Origin: Luteibacter jiangsuensis
GTDB lineage: Bacteria; Pseudomonadota; Gammaproteobacteria; Xanthomonadales; Rhodanobacteraceae
NCBI RefSeq assembly: GCF_030812295.1
Contig: NZ_JAUSSK010000001.1
Coordinates: 62,001 to 126,000 of the forward strand
Direction: 5' to 3'
Length of the DNA: 64,000 nucleotides
Shown piece after piece: positions 51,846-60,814 of the stretch (the first letter of the stretch is position 1; every line of letters begins with the position of its first letter). The notes under the pieces are model-generated. The model was not told the DNA's origin and did not search any database. It saw only the letters and a list, made by a program, of their open reading frames with translations. A program made the position numbers and the translations under genes.

Positions 51846-52013
51846 ATGTCCGACAACCCCTCCGAACCCCAGGACGCGAACGATTCCGCTCCGGCGAAGC
51901 CGCTCGTCACGCCGATCGCCCCCACGAACGGTGGACCCGGGGTCGAAAAAGCGCCCTTGGACCCCACGCGTTATGGCGACTGGGAAAAGAACGGACGCTG
52001 CATCGACTTCTGA
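51846..52013 (+). CDS. Succinate dehydrogenase assembly factor 4 (DUF1674)
   Basis: A 55-residue protein. It ends in the DUF1674/SdhAF4 signature: DPTRYGDWEKNGRCIDF (positions 39-55). The N-terminal part is Pro/Ala/Asp rich and probably disordered. SdhAF4 binds flavinylated SdhA and shields it before the complex assembles. It is the first gene of the sdh operon, 61 bases before sdhC. The tail residues are nearly identical to the family consensus, so the call is firm despite the size. Confidence 0.92.
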   Translation: MSDNPSEPQDANDSAPAKPLVTPIAPTNGGPGVEKAPLDPTRYGDWEKNGRCIDF

Positions 52014-52074
52014 CGACCGGAAGGCGAAGGGGAGGCTGTCGGGCATCTAGCGATTCCAATCCAGGATAGCCGCC

Positions 52075-52467
52075 ATGGCACAAACGGGACGACCGCTCTC
52101 ACCGCATCTCCAGGTCTACAAGTGGCAAGTGCAGATGGTCTCGTCCATCCTGCATCGCGTCACCGGCATCCTCAATGCCGTCGGTAGCCTCATCATCGTC
52201 TGGGGGCTCGCCTCCATCGCCGCCGGTCCGGAAGCCTTCGGAACCTTCACCAGCGTGGCCGGCAGTCCGTTCGGAACGGTCGTGATGGTCGGCTGGACGC
52301 TGAACTTCTTCTACCATCTGTGCAATGGCATCCGTCATCTCGTGCAGGACACCGGCGCCGGCTATGCGATCGAATCGTTCGTCCGCTCGAGCTGGCTTTC
52401 CATCGTCGGTGCGATCGTGCTGACCGCCCTGGTCTGGGGTTACGTACTGCTGGGAGCCCAGGCATGA
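52075..52467 (+). CDS. sdhC: Succinate dehydrogenase cytochrome b556 subunit
   Basis: A 130-residue membrane anchor with three helices. The SdhC signature is SPHLQVYKWQVQMVSSILHR (11-30), where the Ser and Arg line the quinone site. The probable haem-axial His is in CNGIRHLVQD. It overlaps sdhD by 4 bases (ATGA, 52464-52467). Confidence 0.95.
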   Translation: MAQTGRPLSPHLQVYKWQVQMVSSILHRVTGILNAVGSLIIVWGLASIAAGPEAFGTFTSVAGSPFGTVVMVGWTLNFFYHLCNGIRHLVQDTGAGYAIESFVRSSWLSIVGAIVLTALVWGYVLLGAQA

Positions 52468-52850
52468 ACAAGGACCTGCGCAACCCGCTCGCCCGTGCCC
52501 GTGGCCTCGGATCGGCAAAGGAAGGCGTCAGCCACTGGATGCTCCAGCGCGTCACCGCGCTCGGCTTGATCTTCCTCACGCTCTGGTTCGTCGTCACCGT
52601 GGTGAGCCTGGCGCACGCCGACTTCGACACGGCCCGCGCCACGCTGGCGAAACCCTGGAACGCGGTGCTGCTCATCGCGCTCATCATCACGATGTTCCGG
52701 CATGCCGTCCTCGGTTTGCAGGTCGTGATCGAAGACTACGTCCATACCCGCTGGCTCGAAGTAGCCTCGCTGGTCGTCATCAAGTTCATCGCCGTACTCG
52801 CCACGCTCACGGGCGTACTGGCCGTGTTGCGCGTCGCGCTCGGAAGCTGA
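52464..52850 (+). CDS. sdhD: Succinate dehydrogenase hydrophobic anchor subunit
   Basis: A 128-residue three-helix anchor. GVSHWMLQRVTALGLIFL (22-39) precedes the first helix, and the haem/quinone segment is FRHAVLGLQVVIEDYVH. It forms the membrane part of complex II with SdhC and hands electrons to ubiquinone. It starts inside the sdhC stop and ends 3 bases before sdhA. Confidence 0.94.
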   Translation: MNKDLRNPLARARGLGSAKEGVSHWMLQRVTALGLIFLTLWFVVTVVSLAHADFDTARATLAKPWNAVLLIALIITMFRHAVLGLQVVIEDYVHTRWLEVASLVVIKFIAVLATLTGVLAVLRVALGS

Positions 52851-52853
52851 TCG

Positions 52854-54638
52854 ATGGAATCCTACAAGGTTCAACAACACAAGTACGACGTGATCGTGGT
52901 CGGCGCCGGTGGCGCGGGCCTGCGCGCCACCTTCGGCCTCGCCGAGAAGGGTCTCAAGGCCGCCTGCATCACGAAAGTCTTTCCGACCCGCTCGCACACC
53001 GTGGCGGCGCAGGGCGGCATCTCGGCCGCCCTCGGCAACATGGGCGAGGACGACTGGCGCTTCCATTTCTACGACACGATCAAGGGTTCCGACTGGCTCG
53101 GCGACCAGGACGCGATCGAGTACATGTGCCGTGAGGCCATCCCGGCCATCATCGAGCTCGAACATTACGGCGTGCCGTTCTCGCGTACCGAGGAAGGCAA
53201 GATCTACCAGCGCCCGTTCGGTGGCATGACCACGCATTACGGCCAGGGCACCGCGCAGCGCACCTGCGCCGCCGCGGACCGCACCGGCCACGCCATCCTG
53301 CACACGCTGTACCAGCAGGCGCTCGCGCACGACGCCACGTTCTTCATCGAGTACTTCGCCATCGACCTCGTCTTCGAGGATGGCAAGTGCGTGGGCGTGC
53401 TCGCGCTCGACATGAACGAGGGCACGCTGCATCTGTTCCGCGGCCATGCGGTCGTCATGGCGACCGGTGGCTACGGCCGGGCCTACTTCAGTGCCACCTC
53501 GGCGCATACCTGCACGGGCGATGGCGGTGGCATGGTGCTGCGCGCCGGCCTGCCATTGCAGGACATGGAATTCGTGCAGTTCCATCCGACCGGCATCTAC
53601 GGTGCCGGCTGTCTGATCACCGAAGGCGTCCGTGGCGAAGGTGGCTATCTCACCAACTCCGAGGGCGAGCGCTTCATGGAGCGCTATGCGCCGAACGCGA
53701 AGGATCTCGCCTCGCGCGACGTGGTCAGCCGCGCGATGACCATCGAGATCCGGGAAGGACGTGGCGTGGGCCCCAACAAGGACCACATCCACCTCAACCT
53801 GATGCACCTGGGTCCCGAGGTCATCGGCGAGCGCTTGCCGGGCATCGCGGAGTCCGCGCGCATCTTCGCGGGCGTCGACGTCACCAAGGAACCGATCCCG
53901 GTCCTGCCGACCGTCCACTACAACATGGGCGGCATCCCGACCAACTATCACGGTGAAGTGGTCACCAAGCGCGACGACGATCCGGATTCGATCGTGCCGG
54001 GCCTGTTCGCGATCGGCGAGGCCGCTTGTGTATCGGTGCACGGTGCCAACCGCCTGGGCTCGAACTCGCTGCTCGACCTGGTGGTGTTCGGCCGTGCCGT
54101 GGCCCACCGCTGTGCCGAGCTGATCAAGCCGGACACGCCGCACAAGGATCTCCCGGCCAATGCGCTGGACAAGGTCCTGGGCCGCTTCGACGCGCTTCGT
54201 CACGCCAATGGCGGCACGCCGACCGCGCAGATCCGTGCCGAGATGCAGAAGACCATGCAGTCCGACGCCGCGGTGTTCCGCACGGGCGAGACCCTGAGGG
54301 AAGGCAAGGCGAAGATCTCCTCGGTCTACGACTCGTTCAAGGACGTCAAGGTCAGCGATCGCTCGATGGTCTGGAATTCCGACCTCATCGAGACGCTGGA
54401 ATTGTCCAACCTGCTCGCGCAGGCGGTGGCCACCATGCACTCGGCGGAGCAGCGCCCGGAAAGCCGTGGCGCCCATGCACGCGAGGACTTCCCCGATCGC
54501 GACGACCACGACTGGCAGAAGCACACGCTGGTGTGGATCGACGAGGCTGGCCAGTCCAGCTTCGACTTCCGCCCGGTGCACATGTACACCCTGACGGACG
54601 ATGTCGACGTCGTGCCGCCGAAAAAGCGCGTTTACTGA
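52854..54638 (+). CDS. sdhA: Succinate dehydrogenase flavoprotein subunit
   Basis: A 594-residue catalytic subunit. The FAD loop is [15 protein letters not shown] (17-31), and the covalent FAD histidine is in [20 protein letters not shown]. The substrate region carries [20 protein letters not shown], and [20 protein letters not shown] is the C-terminal FAD motif. It oxidises succinate to fumarate in the TCA cycle. SdhAF4 upstream and SdhE downstream supply its flavinylation/maturation factors. Confidence 0.97.
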   Translation: MESYKVQQHKYDVIVVGAGGAGLRATFGLAEKGLKAACITKVFPTRSHTVAAQGGISAALGNMGEDDWRFHFYDTIKGSDWLGDQDAIEYMCREAIPAIIELEHYGVPFSRTEEGKIYQRPFGGMTTHYGQGTAQRTCAAADRTGHAILHTLYQQALAHDATFFIEYFAIDLVFEDGKCVGVLALDMNEGTLHLFRGHAVVMATGGYGRAYFSATSAHTCTGDGGGMVLRAGLPLQDMEFVQFHPTGIYGAGCLITEGVRGEGGYLTNSEGERFMERYAPNAKDLASRDVVSRAMTIEIREGRGVGPNKDHIHLNLMHLGPEVIGERLPGIAESARIFAGVDVTKEPIPVLPTVHYNMGGIPTNYHGEVVTKRDDDPDSIVPGLFAIGEAACVSVHGANRLGSNSLLDLVVFGRAVAHRCAELIKPDTPHKDLPANALDKVLGRFDALRHANGGTPTAQIRAEMQKTMQSDAAVFRTGETLREGKAKISSVYDSFKDVKVSDRSMVWNSDLIETLELSNLLAQAVATMHSAEQRPESRGAHAREDFPDRDDHDWQKHTLVWIDEAGQSSFDFRPVHMYTLTDDVDVVPPKKRVY

Positions 54639-54659
54639 TACCGGACCGGAGAGGCAATC

Positions 54660-55445
54660 GTGGCAGAGTTCACGCTACCCAAGAATTCCAAGATCCAGGC
54701 CGGCAAGCATTTCCCGGCGAAGGGCGCGAAGAACGTGCGCACCTTCAAGGTCTACCGCTGGACGCCGGACGACGGCCAGAACCCGCGCACCGACACGTAC
54801 GAGGTCGATCTCGACGCGTGTGGCCCGATGGTTCTCGACGCCCTGTTGAAGATCAAGAACGAGATCGACTCGACGCTCTCGCTGCGCCGCTCGTGCCGCG
54901 AAGGCATCTGCGGTTCGTGCGCGATGAACATCGACGGCACCAATACACTGGCGTGCACCAAGGCCATCGAGGATTGTGGCGGTGGTACGGTCAACATCTA
55001 CCCGTTGCCGCATATGCCGGTGGTGAAGGATCTCGTTCCCGATCTCACCCATTTCTACGCGCAGTTCGCCTCGATTAAGCCGTGGATGCGCACGCAGAGC
55101 CCGGCGCCGGCCGACAAGGAGCGCCTGCAATCGCCGGAAGACCGCAAGAAGCTCGACGGTCTCTACGAATGCATCCTCTGCGCCTGCTGCTCGACCTCGT
55201 GCCCGAGCTACTGGTGGAACGGCGACCGTTACCTCGGCCCGGCGATCCTCCTGCAGGCCTACCGCTGGATCGTCGACAGCCGCGACGAGGACACTGGCGC
55301 CCGCCTGGACGACCTGGAAGATCCGTTCAAGCTCTACCGTTGCCACACGATCATGAACTGCGCGCGCACCTGCCCGAAGGGTCTCAACCCGGCAAAGGCG
55401 ATCGCGGAGATCAAGAAGCTGATCGTGCAGCGGCGCTCGGCCTGA
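54660..55445 (+). CDS. sdhB: Succinate dehydrogenase iron-sulfur subunit
   Basis: A 261-residue protein with three Fe-S clusters: [2Fe-2S] CREGICGSC and downstream LAC, [4Fe-4S] [12 protein letters not shown], and [3Fe-4S] [15 protein letters not shown]. It carries electrons from SdhA to the membrane subunits. The start codon is GTG at 54660. The stop is followed within 10 bases by a short tandem-repeat array and REP elements (55455-55635), which separate it from sdhE. Confidence 0.97.
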   Translation: MAEFTLPKNSKIQAGKHFPAKGAKNVRTFKVYRWTPDDGQNPRTDTYEVDLDACGPMVLDALLKIKNEIDSTLSLRRSCREGICGSCAMNIDGTNTLACTKAIEDCGGGTVNIYPLPHMPVVKDLVPDLTHFYAQFASIKPWMRTQSPAPADKERLQSPEDRKKLDGLYECILCACCSTSCPSYWWNGDRYLGPAILLQAYRWIVDSRDEDTGARLDDLEDPFKLYRCHTIMNCARTCPKGLNPAKAIAEIKKLIVQRRSA

Positions 55446-55454
55446 CCCCGGCCC

Positions 55455-55560
55455 GGTGGAGTTCCGCTTGGTGGAAGCCCCGCTAGGTGGGAGCCCCGCT
55501 AGGTGGGAACTCCGCTAGGTAGGACCCCGCGAGGTAGGACCCCGCTAGGTGGGAGCCGCT
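55455..55560. repeat. Short tandem repeat array, unit about 16 bases
   Basis: About seven degenerate tandem units of GGTGGGAGCCCCGCTA type (unit variants begin GGTGGAG, GGTGGAAG, GGTGGGAG, GGTGGGAA, GGTAGGAC) directly follow sdhB. The last unit runs into a full REP-like element that starts with the same GTGGGAGCCGC. The array looks like local amplification of the head of that REP element. Confidence 0.85.
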
Positions 55561-55635
55561 TCAGCGGCGATGGGATGCGACAAGGCGAGTTCCCGATCGC
55601 CGCTGAAGCGGCTCCCACATGAAGCGGCTCCCACA
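55549..55635. repeat. REP-like inverted pair plus half element
   Basis: GTGGGAGCCGCTTCAGCGGC begins at 55549 (element to 55575). An inverted copy is at 55591-55618 and a third, partial inverted copy (GAAGCGGCTCCCACAG) at 55621-55635. Each folds on itself (GCCGCT/AGCGGC) and the pair can form a long hairpin. They sit between sdhB and sdhE and may set their relative expression. Confidence 0.85.
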
Positions 55636-55654
55636 GTGATTCCGGTGACCCGTA

Positions 55655-55903
55655 ATGGAAGAAGGCCGTTTCAAACGCCTGCGATGGCGTACCCGTCGGG
55701 GTACGCGTGAGCTCGATCGACTGTTCGGTGGGTGGCTCGACGAGCGCTTCGCCGACGCGGACGAAGGCACGCGGCTGGCTTTCGACGAACTGCTGGACGT
55801 GCAGGATCCCGATCTCTGGGATTGGGTGATGGGTCATGCACGGGCTCCCCGCGACGACTGGCAGGCGATCATCGATGACATCCGCTCCAGGCACCGGCTT
55901 TGA
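55655..55903 (+). CDS. sdhE: FAD assembly factor SdhE
   Basis: An 82-residue all-helical protein. The RGxxE motif that mediates FAD attachment to SdhA is RGTRE (15-19), followed by LDRLFGGWLDERF and ELLDVQDPDLWDWVMG, typical of the YgfY/Sdh5 family. It flavinylates SdhA and fumarate reductase. Its end overlaps the next gene by 29 bases, the usual sdhE-ygfX arrangement. Confidence 0.92.
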   Translation: MEEGRFKRLRWRTRRGTRELDRLFGGWLDERFADADEGTRLAFDELLDVQDPDLWDWVMGHARAPRDDWQAIIDDIRSRHRL

Positions 55904-56291
55904 CATACGGCCATCGGCCACGTTGAGTCGTCTCGGTGCGGGCGTCGTGGCGCTGGCCACAGTGGCCCCGTTGTTCACCGGGCTGCCCCGGATGATCGCA
56001 TGGCTGTTCGCCGCCGGCATCGCATGGCACGGATGCCGGCGGCTCGTGGCGTTCCGGCGACCGGCCATCGTCTCCTTGCGTTGGACCTTCGACGATGTCT
56101 GGTCGGTGCGCTTGCGCGGTGGCGGCGAGCGTCCCGCGGACCTGACCGACGCACGGATATTCGGCACATCGGTTTTCCTGCGCCTTCGTTGGCGCGATGG
56201 CCGGGGGCGGGTGGCCTTGCTTCCCGACAACGCGCCGGCTGACGATCTCCGCCTCCTGCGGGCCCGCCTTTCGACCCGTCAAGCCCCCTGA
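55875..56291 (+). CDS. YgfX/CptA-like membrane protein
   Basis: A 138-residue protein. Two close hydrophobic helices lie near the N-terminus (about 18-35 and 38-55: LSRLGAGVVALATVAPLF, MIAWLFAAGIAWHG). A small soluble domain follows (VSLRWTFDDVWSVRLRGG ... DLRLLRAR). Topology, length and position directly after sdhE match YgfX (formerly CptA). In E. coli YgfX was proposed as an inhibitor of cytoskeletal proteins, and in Serratia it is linked with SdhE in membrane stability. The similarity is judged from layout, not alignment. The ATG at 55875 lies within sdhE. Confidence 0.65.
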   Translation: MTSAPGTGFDIRPSATLSRLGAGVVALATVAPLFTGLPRMIAWLFAAGIAWHGCRRLVAFRRPAIVSLRWTFDDVWSVRLRGGGERPADLTDARIFGTSVFLRLRWRDGRGRVALLPDNAPADDLRLLRARLSTRQAP

Positions 56292-56415
56292 AACCCAACG
56301 CCTCGCTGTCTGGACGCGAGGCCCCGGCTTGCCCCGACCGTCCGCATCGGGCACTCTGCCGCGCGGTGCATGCCTTTCGTGGCGGCCCACTCACCAAAGG
56401 CTGTCGTCGACCGGT

Positions 56416-57657
56416 ATGTTCAGACCCCTCGAGCTCTTCATTGGTTTGCGCTACACCCGCGCGAAGCGCCGCAACCAGTTCATTTCCTTCATTTCCACGG
56501 TCTCGATCGTCTGCATAGCGATCAGCGTGACCGCACTCATCACCGTGATGTCGGTGATGAACGGCTTCGACAGCGAATTGCGCAACCGCATCCTCGGCGC
56601 CGTGTCCCACGTGACCGTCTCCGGCATCGACGAAACCGTGCAGGACTGGCAGCGGGCGGTGAAGACCGCCGAGGCGACGAAGCACGTGCGCGGTGCCGCT
56701 CCTTACGTCGAGATCCAGGCCTTCCTGCAGGGCCGCCGACCCAGTGGCGCCATCATCCGCGGCATCCTGCCGTCGATGGAGCCGAACGTCTCCGACATCG
56801 ACAAGCACATGGTCGAAGGCAAGATGAGCGATCTGACCGATCGCAGTTGGAAGATCATCCTCGGCCGCGAACTGGCCCTGGCATTGGGCGTGAGTGTCGG
56901 CGACAAGCTCACCGTCGTGGTACCTCAGTTCACGGCCACCCCGATGGGTGCGGTGCCGAAGCTGCGCAGCTTCACGGTCAGCGGCATCTTCGAACTGGGC
57001 ATGCAGGAATACGACGCGAACCTCGCGCTGATCGACATCCAGGACGCGCAGCGGCTCAACGGACTCGATGGCCCGACGGGCATCCGGCTCAAGCTCGACG
57101 ACATGCGTGCCGCCTTCCCGGTGGCGCAGGACCTGGTCAACACGCTCGGCCAGTCGTACCGCGTCGAGACCTGGATGGATACCCACGCCAACTTCTTCCG
57201 TGCGATCGACATGGAGAAGACGGTGATGTTCGTCATCCTTTCGCTGATCATCCTCGTCGCCGTGATCAACCTCATTTCCATGTTGATGATGCTGGTGACG
57301 GACAAGCAGGCCGATATCGCGATCCTGCGCACGCTGGGTTCGACGCCGCGCAGCATCATGGGCATGTTCATGGTGCAGGGCTTGCTGGTGGGTATCGTGG
57401 GCATCGGGCTCGGCGTGCTGCTCGGCTCGCTGCTGTCGTTCAACCTGCCTGGGCTGGTGAAATGGATCGAGCACGTGACCGGGCAGACCTTCCTCTCGCC
57501 GGATGTCTATTACATCAGCGAATTGCCCAGCCAATTGCTCTGGTCCGACGTGGGCTGGGTGGTGCTGGTGACATTCGCCTTCTCGCTGCTGGCCACCTTG
57601 TATCCGGCGTGGCGCGCCTCGCGCACGCAGCCCGCCCAGGCACTCCGCTATGAATAA
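56416..57657 (+). CDS. lolC: Lipoprotein-releasing system permease (LolC/E family)
   Basis: A 413-residue FtsX-type permease. One N-terminal helix (about 24-46) follows the LolC/E start FRPLELFIGLRYTRAKRRNQFISF. A periplasmic domain (about 50-270) and three C-terminal helices complete it, with ending AWRASRTQPAQALRYE. With LolD it extracts outer-membrane lipoproteins from the inner membrane and hands them to LolA. Only one permease gene is present here, so it may act as a LolF-type single permease or have a partner elsewhere. It overlaps lolD by 8 bases. Confidence 0.92.
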   Translation: MFRPLELFIGLRYTRAKRRNQFISFISTVSIVCIAISVTALITVMSVMNGFDSELRNRILGAVSHVTVSGIDETVQDWQRAVKTAEATKHVRGAAPYVEIQAFLQGRRPSGAIIRGILPSMEPNVSDIDKHMVEGKMSDLTDRSWKIILGRELALALGVSVGDKLTVVVPQFTATPMGAVPKLRSFTVSGIFELGMQEYDANLALIDIQDAQRLNGLDGPTGIRLKLDDMRAAFPVAQDLVNTLGQSYRVETWMDTHANFFRAIDMEKTVMFVILSLIILVAVINLISMLMMLVTDKQADIAILRTLGSTPRSIMGMFMVQGLLVGIVGIGLGVLLGSLLSFNLPGLVKWIEHVTGQTFLSPDVYYISELPSQLLWSDVGWVVLVTFAFSLLATLYPAWRASRTQPAQALRYE

Positions 57658-58342
57658 GCCGAACGACGACATCGTGCTGCGCGCCATCGGCGTCGCCAAG
57701 GTCTACGAGGAGGGCGACCTGCGCACGGGTGTCCTCTCGAACGTGAACTTCGCCCTGCGCAGGGGCGAGACCATGTCCATCGTGGGTGCGTCGGGGTCGG
57801 GAAAGTCGACCCTGCTGCACATCATCGGCGGCCTGGACACGTTGAGCGCGGGCAAGGTCGAGGTGAACGGCCGCGTCCTCTCCGAACTTTCGGATGCCGA
57901 GCGCGGCCGCGAGCGCAATCGCTCGCTGGGTTTCATCTACCAGTTCCATCACCTCTTGCCCGAGTTCACCGCGCTGGAAAACGTGTGCATGCCGCTGTTG
58001 ATCCGCGGCGTGTCGATCGGACAGGCGCAGAAAGAAGCCACCGCGTTGCTCGAGCGCGTGGGGCTGGGGGCGCGTCTGCGCCACCGCCCCGCCGAGATGT
58101 CGGGCGGCGAGCGCCAGCGCTGCGCGGTCGCGCGCGCGCTGGTCACGCGCCCGGCCTGCGTGCTCGGCGACGAACCCACGGGTAACCTCGACGAGGCCAA
58201 CGCGGCCCATGTCTACGAGTTGATGATCGAGCTCAACCACGAGATCGGCACCAGCTTCGTGCTGGTCACCCACGATTCGCGCCTGGCAGGCCGCATGGAC
58301 CGCACGCTCGAGTTGCACTCGGGCGAGTTGCACGAGCGTTAG
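57650..58342 (+). CDS. lolD: Lipoprotein-releasing system ATPase LolD
   Basis: A 230-residue ABC ATPase. The Walker A motif is GASGSGKSTLLH, the LolD-type Q-loop is YQFHHLLPEFTALENV, the signature EMSGGERQRCAVARAL and Walker B CVLGDEPTGNLDEAN, with H-loop VTHDS. It powers lipoprotein release. It converges on the anti-sigma gene, whose stop shares the TTAG at 58339-58342. Confidence 0.95.
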   Translation: MNKPNDDIVLRAIGVAKVYEEGDLRTGVLSNVNFALRRGETMSIVGASGSGKSTLLHIIGGLDTLSAGKVEVNGRVLSELSDAERGRERNRSLGFIYQFHHLLPEFTALENVCMPLLIRGVSIGQAQKEATALLERVGLGARLRHRPAEMSGGERQRCAVARALVTRPACVLGDEPTGNLDEANAAHVYELMIELNHEIGTSFVLVTHDSRLAGRMDRTLELHSGELHER

Positions 58343-59088
58343 ATCGACCTGCCCACCACCCGCTCGGCGGCCAAACGCCCCGCCTGGTCGGCCATGGCCA
58401 CGACGGCATAGTTGTGGCCCCCGTCGGACCAGTAATTCGCCAGCAGGCCGCTGTCCTCGCGGCTGCCGCGCGGTAGCAGGTGCCGTGCCGGGCCGGGCGG
58501 GCGTACGTAGAAGCTCACCATGTGACCGTTTCCATCGTCGTAGAGCACCATCGCCGCCGGTCCCTGGTCGGTGGCGAAGAGCCGCCCGCCCATGGGACGG
58601 AAGCCCGCATCGGCCAGGTCCGGCAAGCGCACGTTCGAGCCCACGCGGCCGGAAAGCCATGCCCGCAGGTCGCCTTCGTTGCCGGTGGTGATGTCCATGC
58701 CTACGCCGTGATCGAGCGCGAGGAGACGATAGGCCTGCATGGCGTCGGCCATGGGGGCATTTCCGGTACCCATGCCGCGCGCGGCCCAGCCGCCCAGGCC
58801 GCCCACGATCAGGCAAAGCAGCAGGCTGGCGGCCGTGGCCCAGCGGACAGCGTGGCGGTGCCGCGCGCGGGCGCGGATCCCGGCCGGGTCCAGCGAGGCC
58901 GGCATGTCCGTGAGGTCGCCGGCAAGCATGGCGCGCAGTTGCTGGGCATCCTGCCGCCAGCCCTGTACCTCATCGGCCTCGTCGGGGTGCCTGGCGAGGT
59001 AACGCTCGACCTCGCCACGGCGCGGCCCGTCCAGGTGCCCGTCCACATAGGCGTGGATATCGTGTTCGCTAGGGGGAGTGGTGTTCAT
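58339..59088 (-). CDS. Transmembrane anti-sigma factor
   Basis: A 249-residue protein. The cytoplasmic N-terminal domain (about 8-75) has the ZAS/RsiW-like helical start SEHDIHAYVDGHLDGPRRGEVERYL, but the zinc-site HxxxCxxC is not complete. One membrane helix (about 83-103, LLLCLIVGGLGGWAARG) leads to a periplasmic domain ending LAAERVVGRSI. It should sequester the ECF sigma factor encoded just upstream; the genes overlap by 4 bases (59085-59088). It converges on lolD. Confidence 0.85.
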   Translation of the reverse strand: MNTTPPSEHDIHAYVDGHLDGPRRGEVERYLARHPDEADEVQGWRQDAQQLRAMLAGDLTDMPASLDPAGIRARARHRHAVRWATAASLLLCLIVGGLGGWAARGMGTGNAPMADAMQAYRLLALDHGVGMDITTGNEGDLRAWLSGRVGSNVRLPDLADAGFRPMGGRLFATDQGPAAMVLYDDGNGHMVSFYVRPPGPARHLLPRGSREDSGLLANYWSDGGHNYAVVAMADQAGRLAAERVVGRSI

Positions 59089-59597
59089 TTCAGGAGTCGC
59101 AGGGAGGGGGGGCGAACCTCGCCTTCGCCCAGCCGGCGCAGGGTGCGGCGGGCGCGCGAGAGACGTGACATCACCGTGCCGATCGGAACCTGCAGGATGT
59201 CGGCGACCTCCTGGTAGCTCATGCCCTCGACGGTGATCCAGATCAGGAGGCTGCGTTGTTCCACCGGCAGCCCGGCAAACGCGGCCAGGGTGGAATGGGC
59301 CGTGGCGACGCGTTCGGCGGAGGGCCAACTGGCTTCCTCGTGGCTCAATGAGCCAAGCAGCCTGGCATAGCGGCCGGCGCGGCGCTTCCCATCGAGGAAC
59401 AACCGGTACAAGATCGAAAACAGCCAGGCACGCAGGCTCAGGTCGTCGCGCCTGGTGTGCCATTTGGTCAATGCCCGTTCGATCGTGGACTGGACCAGGT
59501 CGTCCGCCGCGCTGGAATCGCGGGCGAGCCACAGCGCGAAGCGCCGCAGGCGCGGCAGCATCGTACGCAGGGTTTCGTCGATTCCTGGATCGGACAT
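59085..59597 (-). CDS. ECF-family RNA polymerase sigma factor
   Basis: A 170-residue sigma factor. Region 2 covers about 10-80 (ARDSSAADDLVQSTIERALTKW, then LRAWLFSILYRLFLDGKRR) and region 4 about 105-160 (LPVEQRSLLIWITVEGMSYQEVADILQVPIGTVMSRLSRARRTL, of which EVADILQVPIGTVMSRLSRA is the DNA-binding helix-turn-helix). The ATG at 59597 gives the family N-terminus. It is divergent from the catalase-like/b561 pair, which is the likely target, and coupled to its anti-sigma. Confidence 0.9.
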   Translation of the reverse strand: MSDPGIDETLRTMLPRLRRFALWLARDSSAADDLVQSTIERALTKWHTRRDDLSLRAWLFSILYRLFLDGKRRAGRYARLLGSLSHEEASWPSAERVATAHSTLAAFAGLPVEQRSLLIWITVEGMSYQEVADILQVPIGTVMSRLSRARRTLRRLGEGEVRPPSLRLLK

Positions 59598-59648
59598 GCG
59601 GGTCCCGTAACGGGGGATGGTTGGATGTAGGACGTCCACTGGAACGAA

Positions 59649-59669
59649 TTATTCCCCTATCGGGAATAA
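59649..59669. promoter_or_regulatory. Inverted repeat in the sigma-catalase divergent region
   Basis: TTATTCCC-CTATC-GGGAATAA, perfect 8-bp arms. It follows a GGAAC at 59641-59645 that resembles an ECF -35 element for the plus strand. A GACGTACGTC palindrome follows at 59678-59687. All lie between the two start codons. They are good candidates for the promoter and operators of the peroxidase operon. Confidence 0.45.
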
Positions 59670-59734
59670 AAGAGCCTGACGTACGTCCCACCCTGCAATG
59701 CCACCCGAATACCTCACCGGTCGGAGAGATGACA

Positions 59735-60814
59735 ATGCAAGAACCCGAGACGCGACGACCCCCGGCACATGCCGTCTGGCGATGGGCACTGATTGGGCTG
59801 GTCGTGGCCGGCTTCGCCGCCGCCTTCGGCTATGTCGGCGGATGGCTGGCGCCAGGGCGCCTGACCCCGAAGCGGATCATCGATGCGCTCCAGGCCAATG
59901 GCGGCGAACACCCCGGCTTCCGCCGCAACCATGCCAAGGGAATCTGCGTGGCCGGCCGTTTCGAGTCGAGCGGCGCGCTGGCCGCGTATTCCACGGCGCC
60001 CTTGTTCGCCCCCGGCGACACCCCCGTCGTAGGCCGCCTCGCGATTCCGGGCGGAAATCCCTATGCGGCGGACAGTTCCGTTCCCATTCGCAGCTTCGCC
60101 CTGCGTTTCGACCTTGCGGACGGGGAGCAGTGGCGCACCGGCATGAATGCCATGCCGGTCTTCCCCGTGTCCACGGCCCAGGCCTTCTACGACCTGCAAC
60201 TGGCGACGCATCCCGATCCCGCCACGGGCAAGCCGGACCCGGCCAAACCGAAAGCGTTCTTCGCCGCGCATCCGGAGACGGCGGCCTTCCTCGCCTGGAT
60301 AAAGACGGCGAAGCCCTCGGCCAGCTACGTGACGGAGACGTATCAGAGCATCAACGCCTTCTATCTGCGTGACGCGGCGGAGCAGCGTCACGCCGTTCGC
60401 TGGAAAGTCGTGCCCGAACAACCCGCGAGCGGTGACGGCGGTCCGGCGGCGGGCGATCCGGATTACCTGGCGGCCGACCTCGCGAAGCGTCTCGGCGAGG
60501 GGCCGCTGCGCTGGCACCTTCAGATGGTGTTCGCTGCCGAAGGCGATCCGGTCGACGATGCGACCAAGGTCTGGCCGGCAGACCGGCGGACGGTGGATGC
60601 CGGCACGATCGTGATCGATCGCATGCAGGCACAGGACGACGGTCCCTGCCGCGACGTCAACTACGACCCGACCATCCTGCCGCGCGGCATCGAGGTGTCG
60701 AACGATCCGTTGCTCGTGGCCCGATCCGCGGCGTATGCGGATTCGTACCTGCGGCGCACCAGTGAGGAAGGTCACTTGCCCGGCACGGCCAGCCCGAAGG
60801 AGAACCACCCATGA
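59735..60814 (+). CDS. Catalase-family peroxidase, membrane-anchored
   Basis: A 359-residue small catalase-related protein (about 500 in true catalases). One N-terminal helix (about 13-38) places the haem domain in the periplasm. The catalytic His is H66 in FRRNHAKGICVAGRF, and the proximal Tyr region is RSAAYADSYLRR near the C-terminus. Such short forms tend to act as peroxidases rather than catalases. The ATG at 59735 has GGAG 8 bases upstream; the ATG at 59729 overlaps that site. It is followed by cytochrome b561 with a 4-base overlap. Confidence 0.88.
   Translation: MQEPETRRPPAHAVWRWALIGLVVAGFAAAFGYVGGWLAPGRLTPKRIIDALQANGGEHPGFRRNHAKGICVAGRFESSGALAAYSTAPLFAPGDTPVVGRLAIPGGNPYAADSSVPIRSFALRFDLADGEQWRTGMNAMPVFPVSTAQAFYDLQLATHPDPATGKPDPAKPKAFFAAHPETAAFLAWIKTAKPSASYVTETYQSINAFYLRDAAEQRHAVRWKVVPEQPASGDGGPAAGDPDYLAADLAKRLGEGPLRWHLQMVFAAEGDPVDDATKVWPADRRTVDAGTIVIDRMQAQDDGPCRDVNYDPTILPRGIEVSNDPLLVARSAAYADSYLRRTSEEGHLPGTASPKENHP

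Noticed and set aside
55455-55560. Possible CRISPR array (tandem units after sdhB)
   Set aside because: Units are head-to-tail without spacers, only 15-16 bases long and degenerate; no cas gene nearby.
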